DNA from: a virus
Reading direction: 5' to 3' (one strand)
IMG/VR virus record: IMGVR_UViG_3300008113_000108
Coordinates: 1 to 64,000 of that record
DNA: 64,000 nucleotides
Shown here: piece after piece, positions 17,008 to 25,944 of the stretch
How the letters are laid out: every line of letters starts with the position of its first letter
Position numbering within the stretch: the stretch's first letter is position 1
The notes under the pieces: generated by a model
Databases searched by the model: none
What the model was told of the DNA's origin: nothing
The model's input: only the letters and a program-made list of their open reading frames with translations
Translations under genes and position numbers: made by a program

Positions 17008-18624
17008 ATGCCTTCATTAGTATCAGATAATTTTAGAATTTTTGCGTCTCAACAATTTATCGAGTCTCTAGAAGAGCCATACAACAGTTCTTCTGCTCCA
17101 ACTTCAGAAGATGCTGTCGGTAATCCTACCGAATCAGCAGCATCTCAAGCTTACAGAAGCAAAATTTATCTTTTTATTGGACGTTCATATAACTGGAATG
17201 ATACTACTGCAGGCGCTGTTGCAGAGAAATATGCAGGAGTTTCTACTGTATCCGACTTTTCTCCACCAAATCCAGTAGATTCATTTGATGAATTGAGTGA
17301 GATTTATGATGATATGATCGCTATCAAGAGAGTTACCCGAAGCGACGTATCAGAAGTAATTAGAAGAAGAGTGTGGCAGACTGGCGTAGTCTATGATATG
17401 TACAAGCATGATTATGGAACTGTGATCAATGGTCAGCCAAAAATTTCTGCAACTGGTCAATCAAAGCTTTATGATTCTCAGTTCTATGTGATGAATAAAG
17501 ATTTCCAGGTTTATAAGTGCATCTACAATGGTCAAGATCCAGATGTAAACCAAAATGGAAAGGTTTCAACAGTAGAACCTACTGGGACAAGCACTAGTAT
17601 TTTCACTACCTCTGATGGATATAAGTGGAAGTACATGTATACTATTTCCATCTCCGATTATATTAAATTTGTTTCTTCAGATTTTATCCCTGTAAGGAGA
17701 GATACATCTGTTCAAAACGCTGCAGTCGATGGGGCTATTCATCAAGCTCTGATCACGAATAGAGGAACAGGTCTTACAAATGGAACTTTCTATACACCAG
17801 TAATTGGTGATGGGACTTCTAAGTGTATCATTAGAGTTACAGTAGCTTCTTCTCAAATTACTGCTGCAGAAGTAGAGAATGCATATCTCGGTGCTGGATA
17901 TACATATGGAATTGTTGATTTGACCAAGTGCTATTCAAGTGCTGCAAATGCAAATACTGAGACTGGCACTGTGACTAGCTTAGGCACCACTGCTAAACTT
18001 GAGGCTATTATTTCTCCTCCAGGCGGACATGGCTCAAATGCAATTTATGAGCTAGGTGGATTCAGAGTAATGATCAATAAGAGTTTAGACTTCCTAGATG
18101 GAAATGGTGATATTCCTATCAACATGCAGTTTAGAAGATTTGGTCTTATCGAAGATCCTCAAACTGTAGGAAACTTAGATTATACCGCTCCAACTGCTGC
18201 AGTTTGCAGAGCGATTAAGTTCCCATCAACCACCACAGATAATTTCCAAAATGGTGAAATTATCACTCAAGCTACTACTGGGGCAAAGGGAAGAGTTATT
18301 CATTGGGATCCAGTAGATAAAATTTTAAGATATTATCAAAACGAATATATTAGCACTACTCAAGATGGTGCTAATAAGAGCAAATTGATTGCATTCTCTG
18401 GAGCATATGCAATCACTGGAGCTACCAGCCAAATCACTGCAACTCCAGACACAGCATATAGCACAGCTCCAGGAACCGTTCTATCAGGAACTACATTTAC
18501 TTCTGGATATTCAACTGGTGAAATCAAGAAATATAGTGGTAAAATCATCTATATTGAAAATAGAAAGCCAGTATTCAGATCTAACGATCAGATTGAAGAT
18601 ATCAAATTAGTGGTAGAATTTTAA
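17008..18624 (+). CDS. 8: gp8, baseplate wedge subunit
   Basis: At 538 aa it is longer than T4 gp8 (334 aa), with extra beta-rich modules in the middle. The N-terminal half carries gp8 features: KIYLFIGRSYNWND, DDMIAIKRVTRSDVSEVIRR and WQTGVVYDMYKHDY. gp8 dimers bridge gp7 and gp10 in the wedge. Two glycine-rich stretches near residues 245-320 (ITNRGTGL, LGAGYTYG) resemble modules in gp7 and gp14. The start has a Shine-Dalgarno (AAGGACACC) and an upstream late octamer. Confidence 0.9.
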   Translation: MPSLVSDNFRIFASQQFIESLEEPYNSSSAPTSEDAVGNPTESAASQAYRSKIYLFIGRSYNWNDTTAGAVAEKYAGVSTVSDFSPPNPVDSFDELSEIYDDMIAIKRVTRSDVSEVIRRRVWQTGVVYDMYKHDYGTVINGQPKISATGQSKLYDSQFYVMNKDFQVYKCIYNGQDPDVNQNGKVSTVEPTGTSTSIFTTSDGYKWKYMYTISISDYIKFVSSDFIPVRRDTSVQNAAVDGAIHQALITNRGTGLTNGTFYTPVIGDGTSKCIIRVTVASSQITAAEVENAYLGAGYTYGIVDLTKCYSSAANANTETGTVTSLGTTAKLEAIISPPGGHGSNAIYELGGFRVMINKSLDFLDGNGDIPINMQFRRFGLIEDPQTVGNLDYTAPTAAVCRAIKFPSTTTDNFQNGEIITQATTGAKGRVIHWDPVDKILRYYQNEYISTTQDGANKSKLIAFSGAYAITGATSQITATPDTAYSTAPGTVLSGTTFTSGYSTGEIKKYSGKIIYIENRKPVFRSNDQIEDIKLVVEF

Positions 18625-18632
18625 AATAAATA
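18625..18632 (+). promoter_or_regulatory. Late promoter octamer (AATAAATA)
   Basis: Begins one base after the gp8 stop and 37 bp before the next ATG; one mismatch to TATAAATA. Confidence 0.5.
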
Positions 18633-18668
18633 ATAAAAAACGACTATAAACTTTGAAGGTTTAAATAA

Positions 18669-21600
18669 ATGCAAGATACAAATCTTAATTTGCAGCCATA
18701 TTTTGACGATTTTGAGTCCTCTAAAAATTTTTATAGGGTTCTGTTTAAGCCTAACTATCCTGTTCAAGCCAGGGAGCTTACTACACTACAATCAATCCTT
18801 CAAAGTCAAATTGAAAAGTTTGGAAAGCATGTATTCAAGGAAGGTTCTGTCGTTATTCCAGGGCAGATTGGATATGATCTTCAATATAATGCAGTTCTAG
18901 TTCAGAATACTGTAAACGGAGTTTCTTTTGAAACTCTCAGAAAAAATTTACATGATAAAATTTTAGTAGGTGAAAGTTCAGGTGTAAAGGCTAAAGTTTT
19001 AAACAGTATTAGCTCTACTGAATCTGAAAAATCTACTGCAACTCTATACGTAAAATATGTTTCATCTGGTAATGTAGTTAATGGAGTTCAGCTAACTAAA
19101 TTTACAAATGGTGAAACTCTTAGAGATGAAAATAACAATCCAGTAGCAGTCACTACTACTCAAAATGCATCTTCATTTGTGGGTAGTGCTGCATATATCA
19201 CTTCTGGAGTTTTCTTTATTCGTGGATTCTTTGTAGAGGTTCCTACTCAAAATATTATTCTAGACCAATATAGCAATTTCTCCACATATAAAATTGGTTT
19301 ATCAGTAGTAGAATCTATTGTAACCACCGATGAGGATAATTCACTATATGATAATGCTGTCGGTTCTCCAAACTTTACAGCTCCAGGAGCCGATAGATTA
19401 AAAATTGAAGCCATTTTAAGCAAACAAGATATTGATTTCCCAACAGACCCATCTTTCATTGAACTACTTCGACTACAAGATGGTAATCTAATTAAATTAG
19501 TTGAAAATTCACTTTATAATGAACTAGAAAAAAATCTAGCAAGAAGAACCTTTGACGAATCTGGAAACTATACTGTAAACAATTATACAGTAAATATTAG
19601 AGAAACATTTAATGATGGCGAAAATGAAGGAGTATATTCATTTAATGATGTTCTATTAGACGGAACTAAAGTATTAAATAGAACTCCAACTTCTACTGAT
19701 GGCAAAGCAATTGACGGTAGAAATTACTACACTGTAGAATTATCTCCTATCAAAGCTTATGTAAAAGGCTTTGAAGTTAACAATACAGATAAAAAATATA
19801 TTACTACAGAAAAACCAAGAAAGTCATTAGCACTTAACAATCAAGGTTTAGTATCAGCATTTGGCAATTATATTGAAATTGATACATCCACAGTTCAAGG
19901 ATCAATTGTTCCTGGGACTACAGTTACTTTAAAGAAAACAATTAACTCTGTAGAGACTTCTATTGGTAAAGCTCTAGCTTTATCCCTAATTGTTGGTGGA
20001 AAATTATATCTTGCTGATATAACGATGTTTACTACCATTGTTACATCAGAAGCTTCTCCTGCAGTAGCAGCAGGAGATTTTGTTTTTACTAATACTGGAT
20101 CAAGTGCAGTAGTAGAATCCGTAAATGGAACTACTATTGTATTGAGACAAGTAACTGGTAGCATTTCTCAAGGCTCTACATTTACAAATAGCAAAAATAC
20201 TTCAACCTATACAATTTCTTCTGTTGACAACAATAAGATTGAAAATATTACAAATCTCAGCACTTCCAATTTTAGTGCTACAGTTAAACTTGAAGCTGTA
20301 TCCGTTTCTGGTTCTACATTTAATGTAACTGGAACTTCATTGACTGGAGTAGGAACTAATTTTGCTTCAGAAGTACAAGTTCCTATGAAACTTCAAATTG
20401 GAACTTCTATTGTAACCGTTACCAATGTAACTTCAAGCACTATTACTTTTAGTGGCACTCTAACCAATGGCACATATTATAACATTAAAAAATTAGTACC
20501 AAAGGTAAAAACTACAGGCTCCAATTTCTTCACTAAAATTTCTAATACTTCTGTAAAATCATCTACAGATTTTACTTACTACAAAACTGTAACTGAAGTA
20601 AAGACCGTAACTAATGCTCTAGCTACTATCTCTACAACTTCAAATTTTACTATTTCTCCAAGTGATATCATTGTTACTAATAACAGTGGCGAAGTTCAAT
20701 TCTCTGCAACTTCAACATCTGCAACATCTGTAAATATTTCAGTAAATGCTGCTTTAAATGGCACTTCTATAAATATCACTTACAAAGTAAGAGTAAATAA
20801 TCCATCTCTCAGAACAAAATCTGCAAGTAAATTTAATTTCTTGCTTGTAGATAAAGTTAAAAATTCTACTAATACAATTTATGGAACCAGAATTTCTGAT
20901 AGAGATGTCTCACTAAAATTCCCAGATGTTTATAGAATTCACGCTGTTCGTGAGGCGTTAAATTCTAATGCATCAAATGAAGATCTTTTTGATAGAGTTT
21001 CTGTAAATGATTCCACAGGATTAACTGCTGGGGATATTATTACGTATCAAAATATTAGTGCTAAAATTGTTTCTATTAATGGCAATACTTTATACGTAAT
21101 TTATACCTCTGCAACTAAATTGCAGCCTGGAACAAACTTAACTTTATCCGTAGACGTTACTTCTGCAGCTCCAGTTGTAGGTAAGTTTATTACCTCAGTC
21201 ACAAACGGAAATTATAGAGATATTACTGCAGATTTTGTTTTGAATAAAAATGATTCTGCAGAGTTTTACAATATTTCTAAGCTGACCAGACTACAGAATA
21301 GCCCATCTCCACAGAATAAATTTATTGTACTATTTGATTATTTCATTCACAATAATACAAATAATGATTTCTATTCAACAAATTCATATGATGTTACTCA
21401 AATTGAATATTCACAAATTCCACTATGCTTTGATGGCACTCCTTACACAGACATCGTAGATTTTAGATATGAAACTGTTCCTTCAACTGGATCTGGTGGC
21501 TCATTAATTACACCATATCAAGAATCTATTTCTGCATTTGACTCTCTTGGACTATCAAGAATAATTCCAAATTTTGCATTCCCAGGAGAAATTATTAGCC

Positions 21601-24600
21601 TAGATTATGACTATTATCTAGGAAGAATTGATAAAATTTTCTTAGACGAAAATGGAAACGTAATAGTATCTAAAGGTTCCGAGTCTCTAACTCCAAAAGA
21701 CCCAGAGGATATTCCTAATGCATTACATTTAGGAACACTAACTATTCCTCCATATATGAAGTCAGTTGCAGATGCAACTCTAAGATTGGTTGAATCTAAG
21801 CGTTATACTATGAGAGATATCGGTTCAATTGACAGAAGATTGCAAACTGTTGAAGAACTCACTTCACTAAATCTTCTTGAAATTGGAACCAATAGTCTTA
21901 CTATTGTAGATGAGGATGGCAATAATAGATTCAAAACTGGTTTTGTAGCAGACAATTTCAAGACTACTGATTTAGCAGATTTGAATAATGTTGCTTATAC
22001 CGCATCTATTGATACTGAAAATGCTTTACTACGTCCATATCCTTATGTTACCAACGTTGAATTAAAGCCAGTTTCTACTGGAACTACAACAAAACAAACT
22101 GGAACTTTAGTAACAGTTCCATATACAGAAATTCCATTTATTACTCAAAGTTATGCAAGTAGAGTAGAAAATTTACAGCCATTTGAAATTATCCAGTGGT
22201 ATGGAGATCTTCAACTTGATCCTGAAAAGGATGTGTGGTTTGATACTATTAGAACACAAGGACAGGCTCAGAGAATTGACCTAAGCGAGCCAATTAGATT
22301 CCTATTTGATAATAGTAGTGCTAGAGGAGAGCAGTGGGGAGCATGGACCAACACTGGAGCTGCTAGAACTGGTGGTGGTACAAATGTATTCCAAGAAAGA
22401 ACTGGTGTTAATAATACCTTCTCTACATTAACACAGGATATTCAGGTAGGAGATTCAATCAATTCTATTACAGCTTCAGAATTTGTAAGATCTAGAATTG
22501 TTGAATTAGTCTCAACAAAATTAAAACCAAATACAGTATTCCACTTCTTTGTCGATGACAATTTAAACAATTCTATCATCTTCCCAAAAGAAATTACTGG
22601 GATGACATCTAGAAATGGAGCGTTTGTCACTGGCGAAGTAGTAGAATTATATAATATTCCACCTAGCGGAACTTCTACTCTTGCAATTCCACCAATTAAT
22701 CCTGTAAGAGCTACAGTTGTTACTTCTACTCTTGGATCATATACTGCAGTTACCACTTTCCTTAAAATTGATAATATTACAACTAGAGATGGTTCTGAAC
22801 TAAGTCCAGATAGACTTGGAGATACAGTTCAAATCAGAGGGTTAACTTCTGGAGCTACTGGAACAATAACATTTAATGGAGCTAGAGTTAAATCAGATTC
22901 AAGAGGAACAGTTGATGCTTTTGTAATTATTCCACCAAACACATATAGGACTGGAGAAGCTATCTTCAAACTTTGTGATCAAATAACTGGAACATCCATT
23001 TATGGCATTTCAGATTCTAGTTCCCAAGCTACATACGATACTATGGGAACTAGAGTATCTCTGACAAGCAACGTAGTATCTCTCACAACTCCACAAATTA
23101 CCTCAACTCCAATTAGAGGAACCAGAACTGTATTCATTCCAGATCCACCACCACCTCCACCAGCAGGGGGCGGAGATCCTCTAGCACAATCATTCTTGGT
23201 TGATATTGAAGGTGGAATGTATATAACTTCCATCGACTTATATTTCCAAACAAAGGATGAAACTCTTCCAGTTTCTATCGAGATTAGAACCATGGAAAAT
23301 GGTACTCTAACTAGTACTATTGTTCCAAATGGAATTACTACTGTTCAAGCTGCAGACATTAAAATTTCAAATAATGGCTCAGTTGCAACTAAATTTACTT
23401 TCCCATCTCCAGTATACCTAAACCAGAATACAGAATATGCATTCATGGTAAGAAGCGTATCCAAGAACTATAAAGTATGGATCTCAAGATTGTCTGAGGT
23501 AGATGTACTTGGAGGATTTATTATTGACAAGCAGCCATATTCTGGCTCACTCTATAAGTCTCAAAACATGTCTGTCTGGACTCCAGATCAATTTGAAGAC
23601 ATGAAGTTTGTTCTGAATAGAGCAAAATTTGCTACTGGAGCAACTTATACTTGCAAGCTATCAAATAAGCCAGTTAATGATGCGTCATTACCTGCAAATG
23701 CACTTAAGTTTACTCAGTCATCTGGATCAATTGAAGTCTATCATCCAAATCATGGCATGAATAGCATTCAAAATTATGTTAAAATTTCATCAGTGCTCTC
23801 AAATGCACCTCTAACCACGTTAAATACTGCGATTACAACTGCCACTCAAACAGGACCACTCACAGTAGGAAATGCATCTGATGCTACTTGGACTACAATC
23901 GGAGAGGCTGCAGTTTCATCTACAAATCCAGGATTCATTTTAGTCAACAACGAAATTATCAAGTATACTGGAATTTCTGGAAACACCATTACAGTTCCTG
24001 CAGATGGAAGAGGTCAATTTGGAACAACTGCTGCGGTTCATGCAGCAGGTGCTACATTATACTGCTATTCCATCAATGGAATTCCACTATCAGAAATCAA
24101 TAAAACTCACAAAATTACTGAATTAATTGACTTGGACAGATACAAAATTAGTGCTGGCGTAAATGCTAACTCAAGTACTGTTGCTGGAGGTTCTAACATA
24201 AAAGCATCCAGAAACATTCAATTTGAAGAACTATATCCAAACCTAAATATTCTTTCTATTCCATCTACTAGTGTTTCTGTTGGATTTGAAAGTATCACTG
24301 GAAATAGTCCATATCAAACAGGATCCTCATTTGCAAGCATTGCTGAACAGCCTGTTCAAAACAGACAATACAATGAACTAACTACAACTAGATTAGTTGC
24401 GTCTCCAACAAACTCAAATCAATACTTTAGCTCAACCGAAGCTTCAACTCTAACATTTAATATCAATCTTTCAACTGAAAAGGATAATATTAGCCCTGCG
24501 ATTGATGTTGCTGGCTCATCTGCTATTGCAATATCAAACAGAATTATTCGCAAAGTATTAAATAATGCGGTAGATATTTCTGCAGAACTCACACCTTCAT

Positions 24601-24962
24601 CAGGAATATATTCATCATACATAACCAAAAAAGTTACACTTCAAAATACTTCAACTTCAGTAAAAGTTCTTCTAGATGGTATCCGAGCACAGGGACTAAA
24701 CGGAGAATACTCCGACATTAAAGTATTTGTAAAGATCTACAGTGAAGGAAATCTAGGAGTATTTGATTCCATGAATTATATTGAAGTTCCTGCAGTTTCA
24801 TACCCAAGATCAACAAATTCTAAAGAATACAAGGCATTTGATTTTGAATTGAAGAACCTACCAGAGTTTAAAGAATTTGCAGTTAAAATCTGCATGGTTA
24901 GCGGAGATCAAACTAACATTCCTAAGATTAGAAACTTTAGAGCTATTGCACTTGCTGTATAA
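18669..24962 (+). CDS. Giant DUF4815-type virion protein, 2097 aa
   Basis: The N terminus (NFYRVLFKPNYPVQAREL, then HVFKEGSVVIPGQ) is the DUF4815 signature found in cyanophage baseplate clusters after gp8. The middle is Thr/Ser-rich beta structure. Around residue 1495 a hexaproline hinge (PDPPPPPPAGGG) precedes DPLAQSFLVDIEGGMYITSI, a conserved block in large cyanophage tail proteins that reads like a carbohydrate-binding jelly roll. The position fits a peripheral baseplate or short-fibre component (where gp9/gp10 lie in T4). No catalytic motif is visible. It is the last large gene before the small cluster at 25 kb. Confidence 0.82.
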   Translation: MQDTNLNLQPYFDDFESSKNFYRVLFKPNYPVQARELTTLQSILQSQIEKFGKHVFKEGSVVIPGQIGYDLQYNAVLVQNTVNGVSFETLRKNLHDKILVGESSGVKAKVLNSISSTESEKSTATLYVKYVSSGNVVNGVQLTKFTNGETLRDENNNPVAVTTTQNASSFVGSAAYITSGVFFIRGFFVEVPTQNIILDQYSNFSTYKIGLSVVESIVTTDEDNSLYDNAVGSPNFTAPGADRLKIEAILSKQDIDFPTDPSFIELLRLQDGNLIKLVENSLYNELEKNLARRTFDESGNYTVNNYTVNIRETFNDGENEGVYSFNDVLLDGTKVLNRTPTSTDGKAIDGRNYYTVELSPIKAYVKGFEVNNTDKKYITTEKPRKSLALNNQGLVSAFGNYIEIDTSTVQGSIVPGTTVTLKKTINSVETSIGKALALSLIVGGKLYLADITMFTTIVTSEASPAVAAGDFVFTNTGSSAVVESVNGTTIVLRQVTGSISQGSTFTNSKNTSTYTISSVDNNKIENITNLSTSNFSATVKLEAVSVSGSTFNVTGTSLTGVGTNFASEVQVPMKLQIGTSIVTVTNVTSSTITFSGTLTNGTYYNIKKLVPKVKTTGSNFFTKISNTSVKSSTDFTYYKTVTEVKTVTNALATISTTSNFTISPSDIIVTNNSGEVQFSATSTSATSVNISVNAALNGTSINITYKVRVNNPSLRTKSASKFNFLLVDKVKNSTNTIYGTRISDRDVSLKFPDVYRIHAVREALNSNASNEDLFDRVSVNDSTGLTAGDIITYQNISAKIVSINGNTLYVIYTSATKLQPGTNLTLSVDVTSAAPVVGKFITSVTNGNYRDITADFVLNKNDSAEFYNISKLTRLQNSPSPQNKFIVLFDYFIHNNTNNDFYSTNSYDVTQIEYSQIPLCFDGTPYTDIVDFRYETVPSTGSGGSLITPYQESISAFDSLGLSRIIPNFAFPGEIISLDYDYYLGRIDKIFLDENGNVIVSKGSESLTPKDPEDIPNALHLGTLTIPPYMKSVADATLRLVESKRYTMRDIGSIDRRLQTVEELTSLNLLEIGTNSLTIVDEDGNNRFKTGFVADNFKTTDLADLNNVAYTASIDTENALLRPYPYVTNVELKPVSTGTTTKQTGTLVTVPYTEIPFITQSYASRVENLQPFEIIQWYGDLQLDPEKDVWFDTIRTQGQAQRIDLSEPIRFLFDNSSARGEQWGAWTNTGAARTGGGTNVFQERTGVNNTFSTLTQDIQVGDSINSITASEFVRSRIVELVSTKLKPNTVFHFFVDDNLNNSIIFPKEITGMTSRNGAFVTGEVVELYNIPPSGTSTLAIPPINPVRATVVTSTLGSYTAVTTFLKIDNITTRDGSELSPDRLGDTVQIRGLTSGATGTITFNGARVKSDSRGTVDAFVIIPPNTYRTGEAIFKLCDQITGTSIYGISDSSSQATYDTMGTRVSLTSNVVSLTTPQITSTPIRGTRTVFIPDPPPPPPAGGGDPLAQSFLVDIEGGMYITSIDLYFQTKDETLPVSIEIRTMENGTLTSTIVPNGITTVQAADIKISNNGSVATKFTFPSPVYLNQNTEYAFMVRSVSKNYKVWISRLSEVDVLGGFIIDKQPYSGSLYKSQNMSVWTPDQFEDMKFVLNRAKFATGATYTCKLSNKPVNDASLPANALKFTQSSGSIEVYHPNHGMNSIQNYVKISSVLSNAPLTTLNTAITTATQTGPLTVGNASDATWTTIGEAAVSSTNPGFILVNNEIIKYTGISGNTITVPADGRGQFGTTAAVHAAGATLYCYSINGIPLSEINKTHKITELIDLDRYKISAGVNANSSTVAGGSNIKASRNIQFEELYPNLNILSIPSTSVSVGFESITGNSPYQTGSSFASIAEQPVQNRQYNELTTTRLVASPTNSNQYFSSTEASTLTFNINLSTEKDNISPAIDVAGSSAIAISNRIIRKVLNNAVDISAELTPSSGIYSSYITKKVTLQNTSTSVKVLLDGIRAQGLNGEYSDIKVFVKIYSEGNLGVFDSMNYIEVPAVSYPRSTNSKEYKAFDFELKNLPEFKEFAVKICMVSGDQTNIPKIRNFRAIALAV

Positions 24963-24963
24963 T

Positions 24964-25197
24964 ATGGATAAACTAATGGTTGATGGGCACCCAGGTCTTT
25001 ATAGAGATATGAAAAGTGGTGCCATTGTAAATGATAACTCTTATGAGTATGAGTCTTATATGAAACAGTATCAAGCAAGACAACATAAATCATATAGAGT
25101 AGATAAAATTGAAGAAGATTTGAATAATCTCAAATCAGAAATTGGTGAAATTAAATCTTTGCTTTTACAATTAAATGGACGAATTACCTCTGGCTAA
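24964..25197 (+). CDS. Small coiled-coil virion-cluster protein, 77 aa
   Basis: ATG one base after the preceding stop. The N terminus (MDKLMVDGHPGLYRDMKSG) is a motif I recognise from small genes at this position in cyanophage genomes. Residues 45-72 form a heptad-like helix (DKIEEDLNNLKSEIGEIKSL), likely a coiled coil. Its C-terminal 23 nt overlap the next small gene. It is probably a structural or assembly factor; function unknown. Confidence 0.75.
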   Translation: MDKLMVDGHPGLYRDMKSGAIVNDNSYEYESYMKQYQARQHKSYRVDKIEEDLNNLKSEIGEIKSLLLQLNGRITSG

Positions 25198-25333
25198 GCA
25201 GTTTGCGCTTCAAAAAATTTATAATGACATCGACACATTGAATGAAGAGCAGGCTAAAAAGATAGCAAAAGACTTTGCTAGATTATATTATACTCATCAG
25301 CATGTTGCCATGAATATGCTTCTAAAAAAATAG
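25175..25333 (+). CDS. Candidate NblA-like phycobilisome-degradation adaptor, 52 aa
   Basis: ATG at 25175 lies inside the preceding gene; TAG at 25331-25333. The protein predicts as two helices. It has the spacing of NblA, a roughly 55-60-residue adaptor that triggers phycobilisome proteolysis: an N-terminal ELPL-x3-F-x-L, then an E-E-Q-A segment (LNEEQAKKIAKDF) and an aromatic LYY before a second helix. Phage nblA genes are known from several cyanophage families. Similarity is judged by eye over a short protein, so this is a candidate. The tight ATG-in-gene overlap and the terminator nine bases later support it being a real gene. Confidence 0.5.
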   Translation: MDELPLAKQFALQKIYNDIDTLNEEQAKKIAKDFARLYYTHQHVAMNMLLKK

Positions 25334-25341
25334 AAAGAAAA

Positions 25342-25370
25342 AGGTCTCCTTATAAATACTAGGGAGACCT
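25342..25370 (+). terminator. Hairpin with a late promoter octamer in its loop
   Basis: AGGTCTCC (25342-25349) pairs perfectly with GGAGACCT (25363-25370). The 13-nt loop contains a perfect TATAAATA (25351-25358). It follows the NblA-like gene, has no long T-tract, and combines terminator-like and promoter elements. Confidence 0.6.
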
Positions 25371-25375
25371 CTCTA

Positions 25376-25383
25376 TATAAATA
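25376..25383 (+). promoter_or_regulatory. Late promoter octamer (perfect TATAAATA)
   Basis: The octamer ends 7 bp before the ATG at 25391. At that distance its own transcript would be nearly leaderless; the octamer in the hairpin loop upstream (25351) gives a normal leader. Confidence 0.6.
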
Positions 25384-25390
25384 TTTTTAA

Positions 25391-25723
25391 ATGGCAGCTG
25401 TAAAAAATCTGTATATTGACCAGGGCTCTGATTTCAACGCTCAAATTACAATTTATGATGACAACAATGCTCCCTGGGATTTGACTGGATACACTGGTCA
25501 AGCTAAAATAAGGAAATCTTATTATAGCACAAATTATGTAAATTTTACAGTATCTTTTCCTGTTATCAGAACTACTGGAACTGTTATTCTTGATTTAACT
25601 TCTGCACAAACTTCTTTATTAGAACAAGGCAGATACTTATATGATGTAGTACTTACCAATTCTTCTGGTAAAAAAACTAGAGTTATAGAGGGAATTGTTA
25701 CTATCAATCCTGGAGTAACATGA
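25391..25723 (+). CDS. Beta-sandwich tail-fibre-region protein, 110 aa
   Basis: The protein (IDQGSDFNAQITIYDD, WDLTGYTGQAKIRKS, EQGRYLYDVVLTNSSGKK) has the strand pattern of small phage upper-baseplate or fibre-attachment domains (BppU N-terminal-like). It is preceded by two late promoter octamers and overlaps the next gene by ATGA. It is likely an adaptor joining a fibre to the baseplate. This is inference from pattern and from the fibre-like genes that follow. Confidence 0.7.
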   Translation: MAAVKNLYIDQGSDFNAQITIYDDNNAPWDLTGYTGQAKIRKSYYSTNYVNFTVSFPVIRTTGTVILDLTSAQTSLLEQGRYLYDVVLTNSSGKKTRVIEGIVTINPGVT

Positions 25724-25926
25724 AAACAAAAGTAACGGTTTCAAATCAGCCACAAGTAATAACTGTTGCACAAAATGCAGCACAAAAAATATCTTCGTTA
25801 AGTGATGTTGATGCTTTAAACGCACAACACGGAGCCCTTTTACAATATGATGCCACTGTTGGGGCTTGGGTTGCTTCTAATATTATAGAACGTAATGGTC
25901 TAACCATTAATTGCGGTAACTACTAA
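25720..25926 (+). CDS. Small fibre-module protein, 68 aa
   Basis: ATGA overlap with the preceding gene. The segment LSDVDALNAQHGALLQYD followed by a Trp (GAWVAS) is a recurrent motif found within long tail fibre proteins, where it precedes the fibre shaft. Here it stands as its own small gene between a beta-sandwich adaptor and a repeat-rich fibre. It is probably a small fibre-attachment component, or a piece split from a longer fibre gene. Confidence 0.65.
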   Translation: MKTKVTVSNQPQVITVAQNAAQKISSLSDVDALNAQHGALLQYDATVGAWVASNIIERNGLTINCGNY

Positions 25927-25944
25927 ACCATCAGGGAAACAGAA

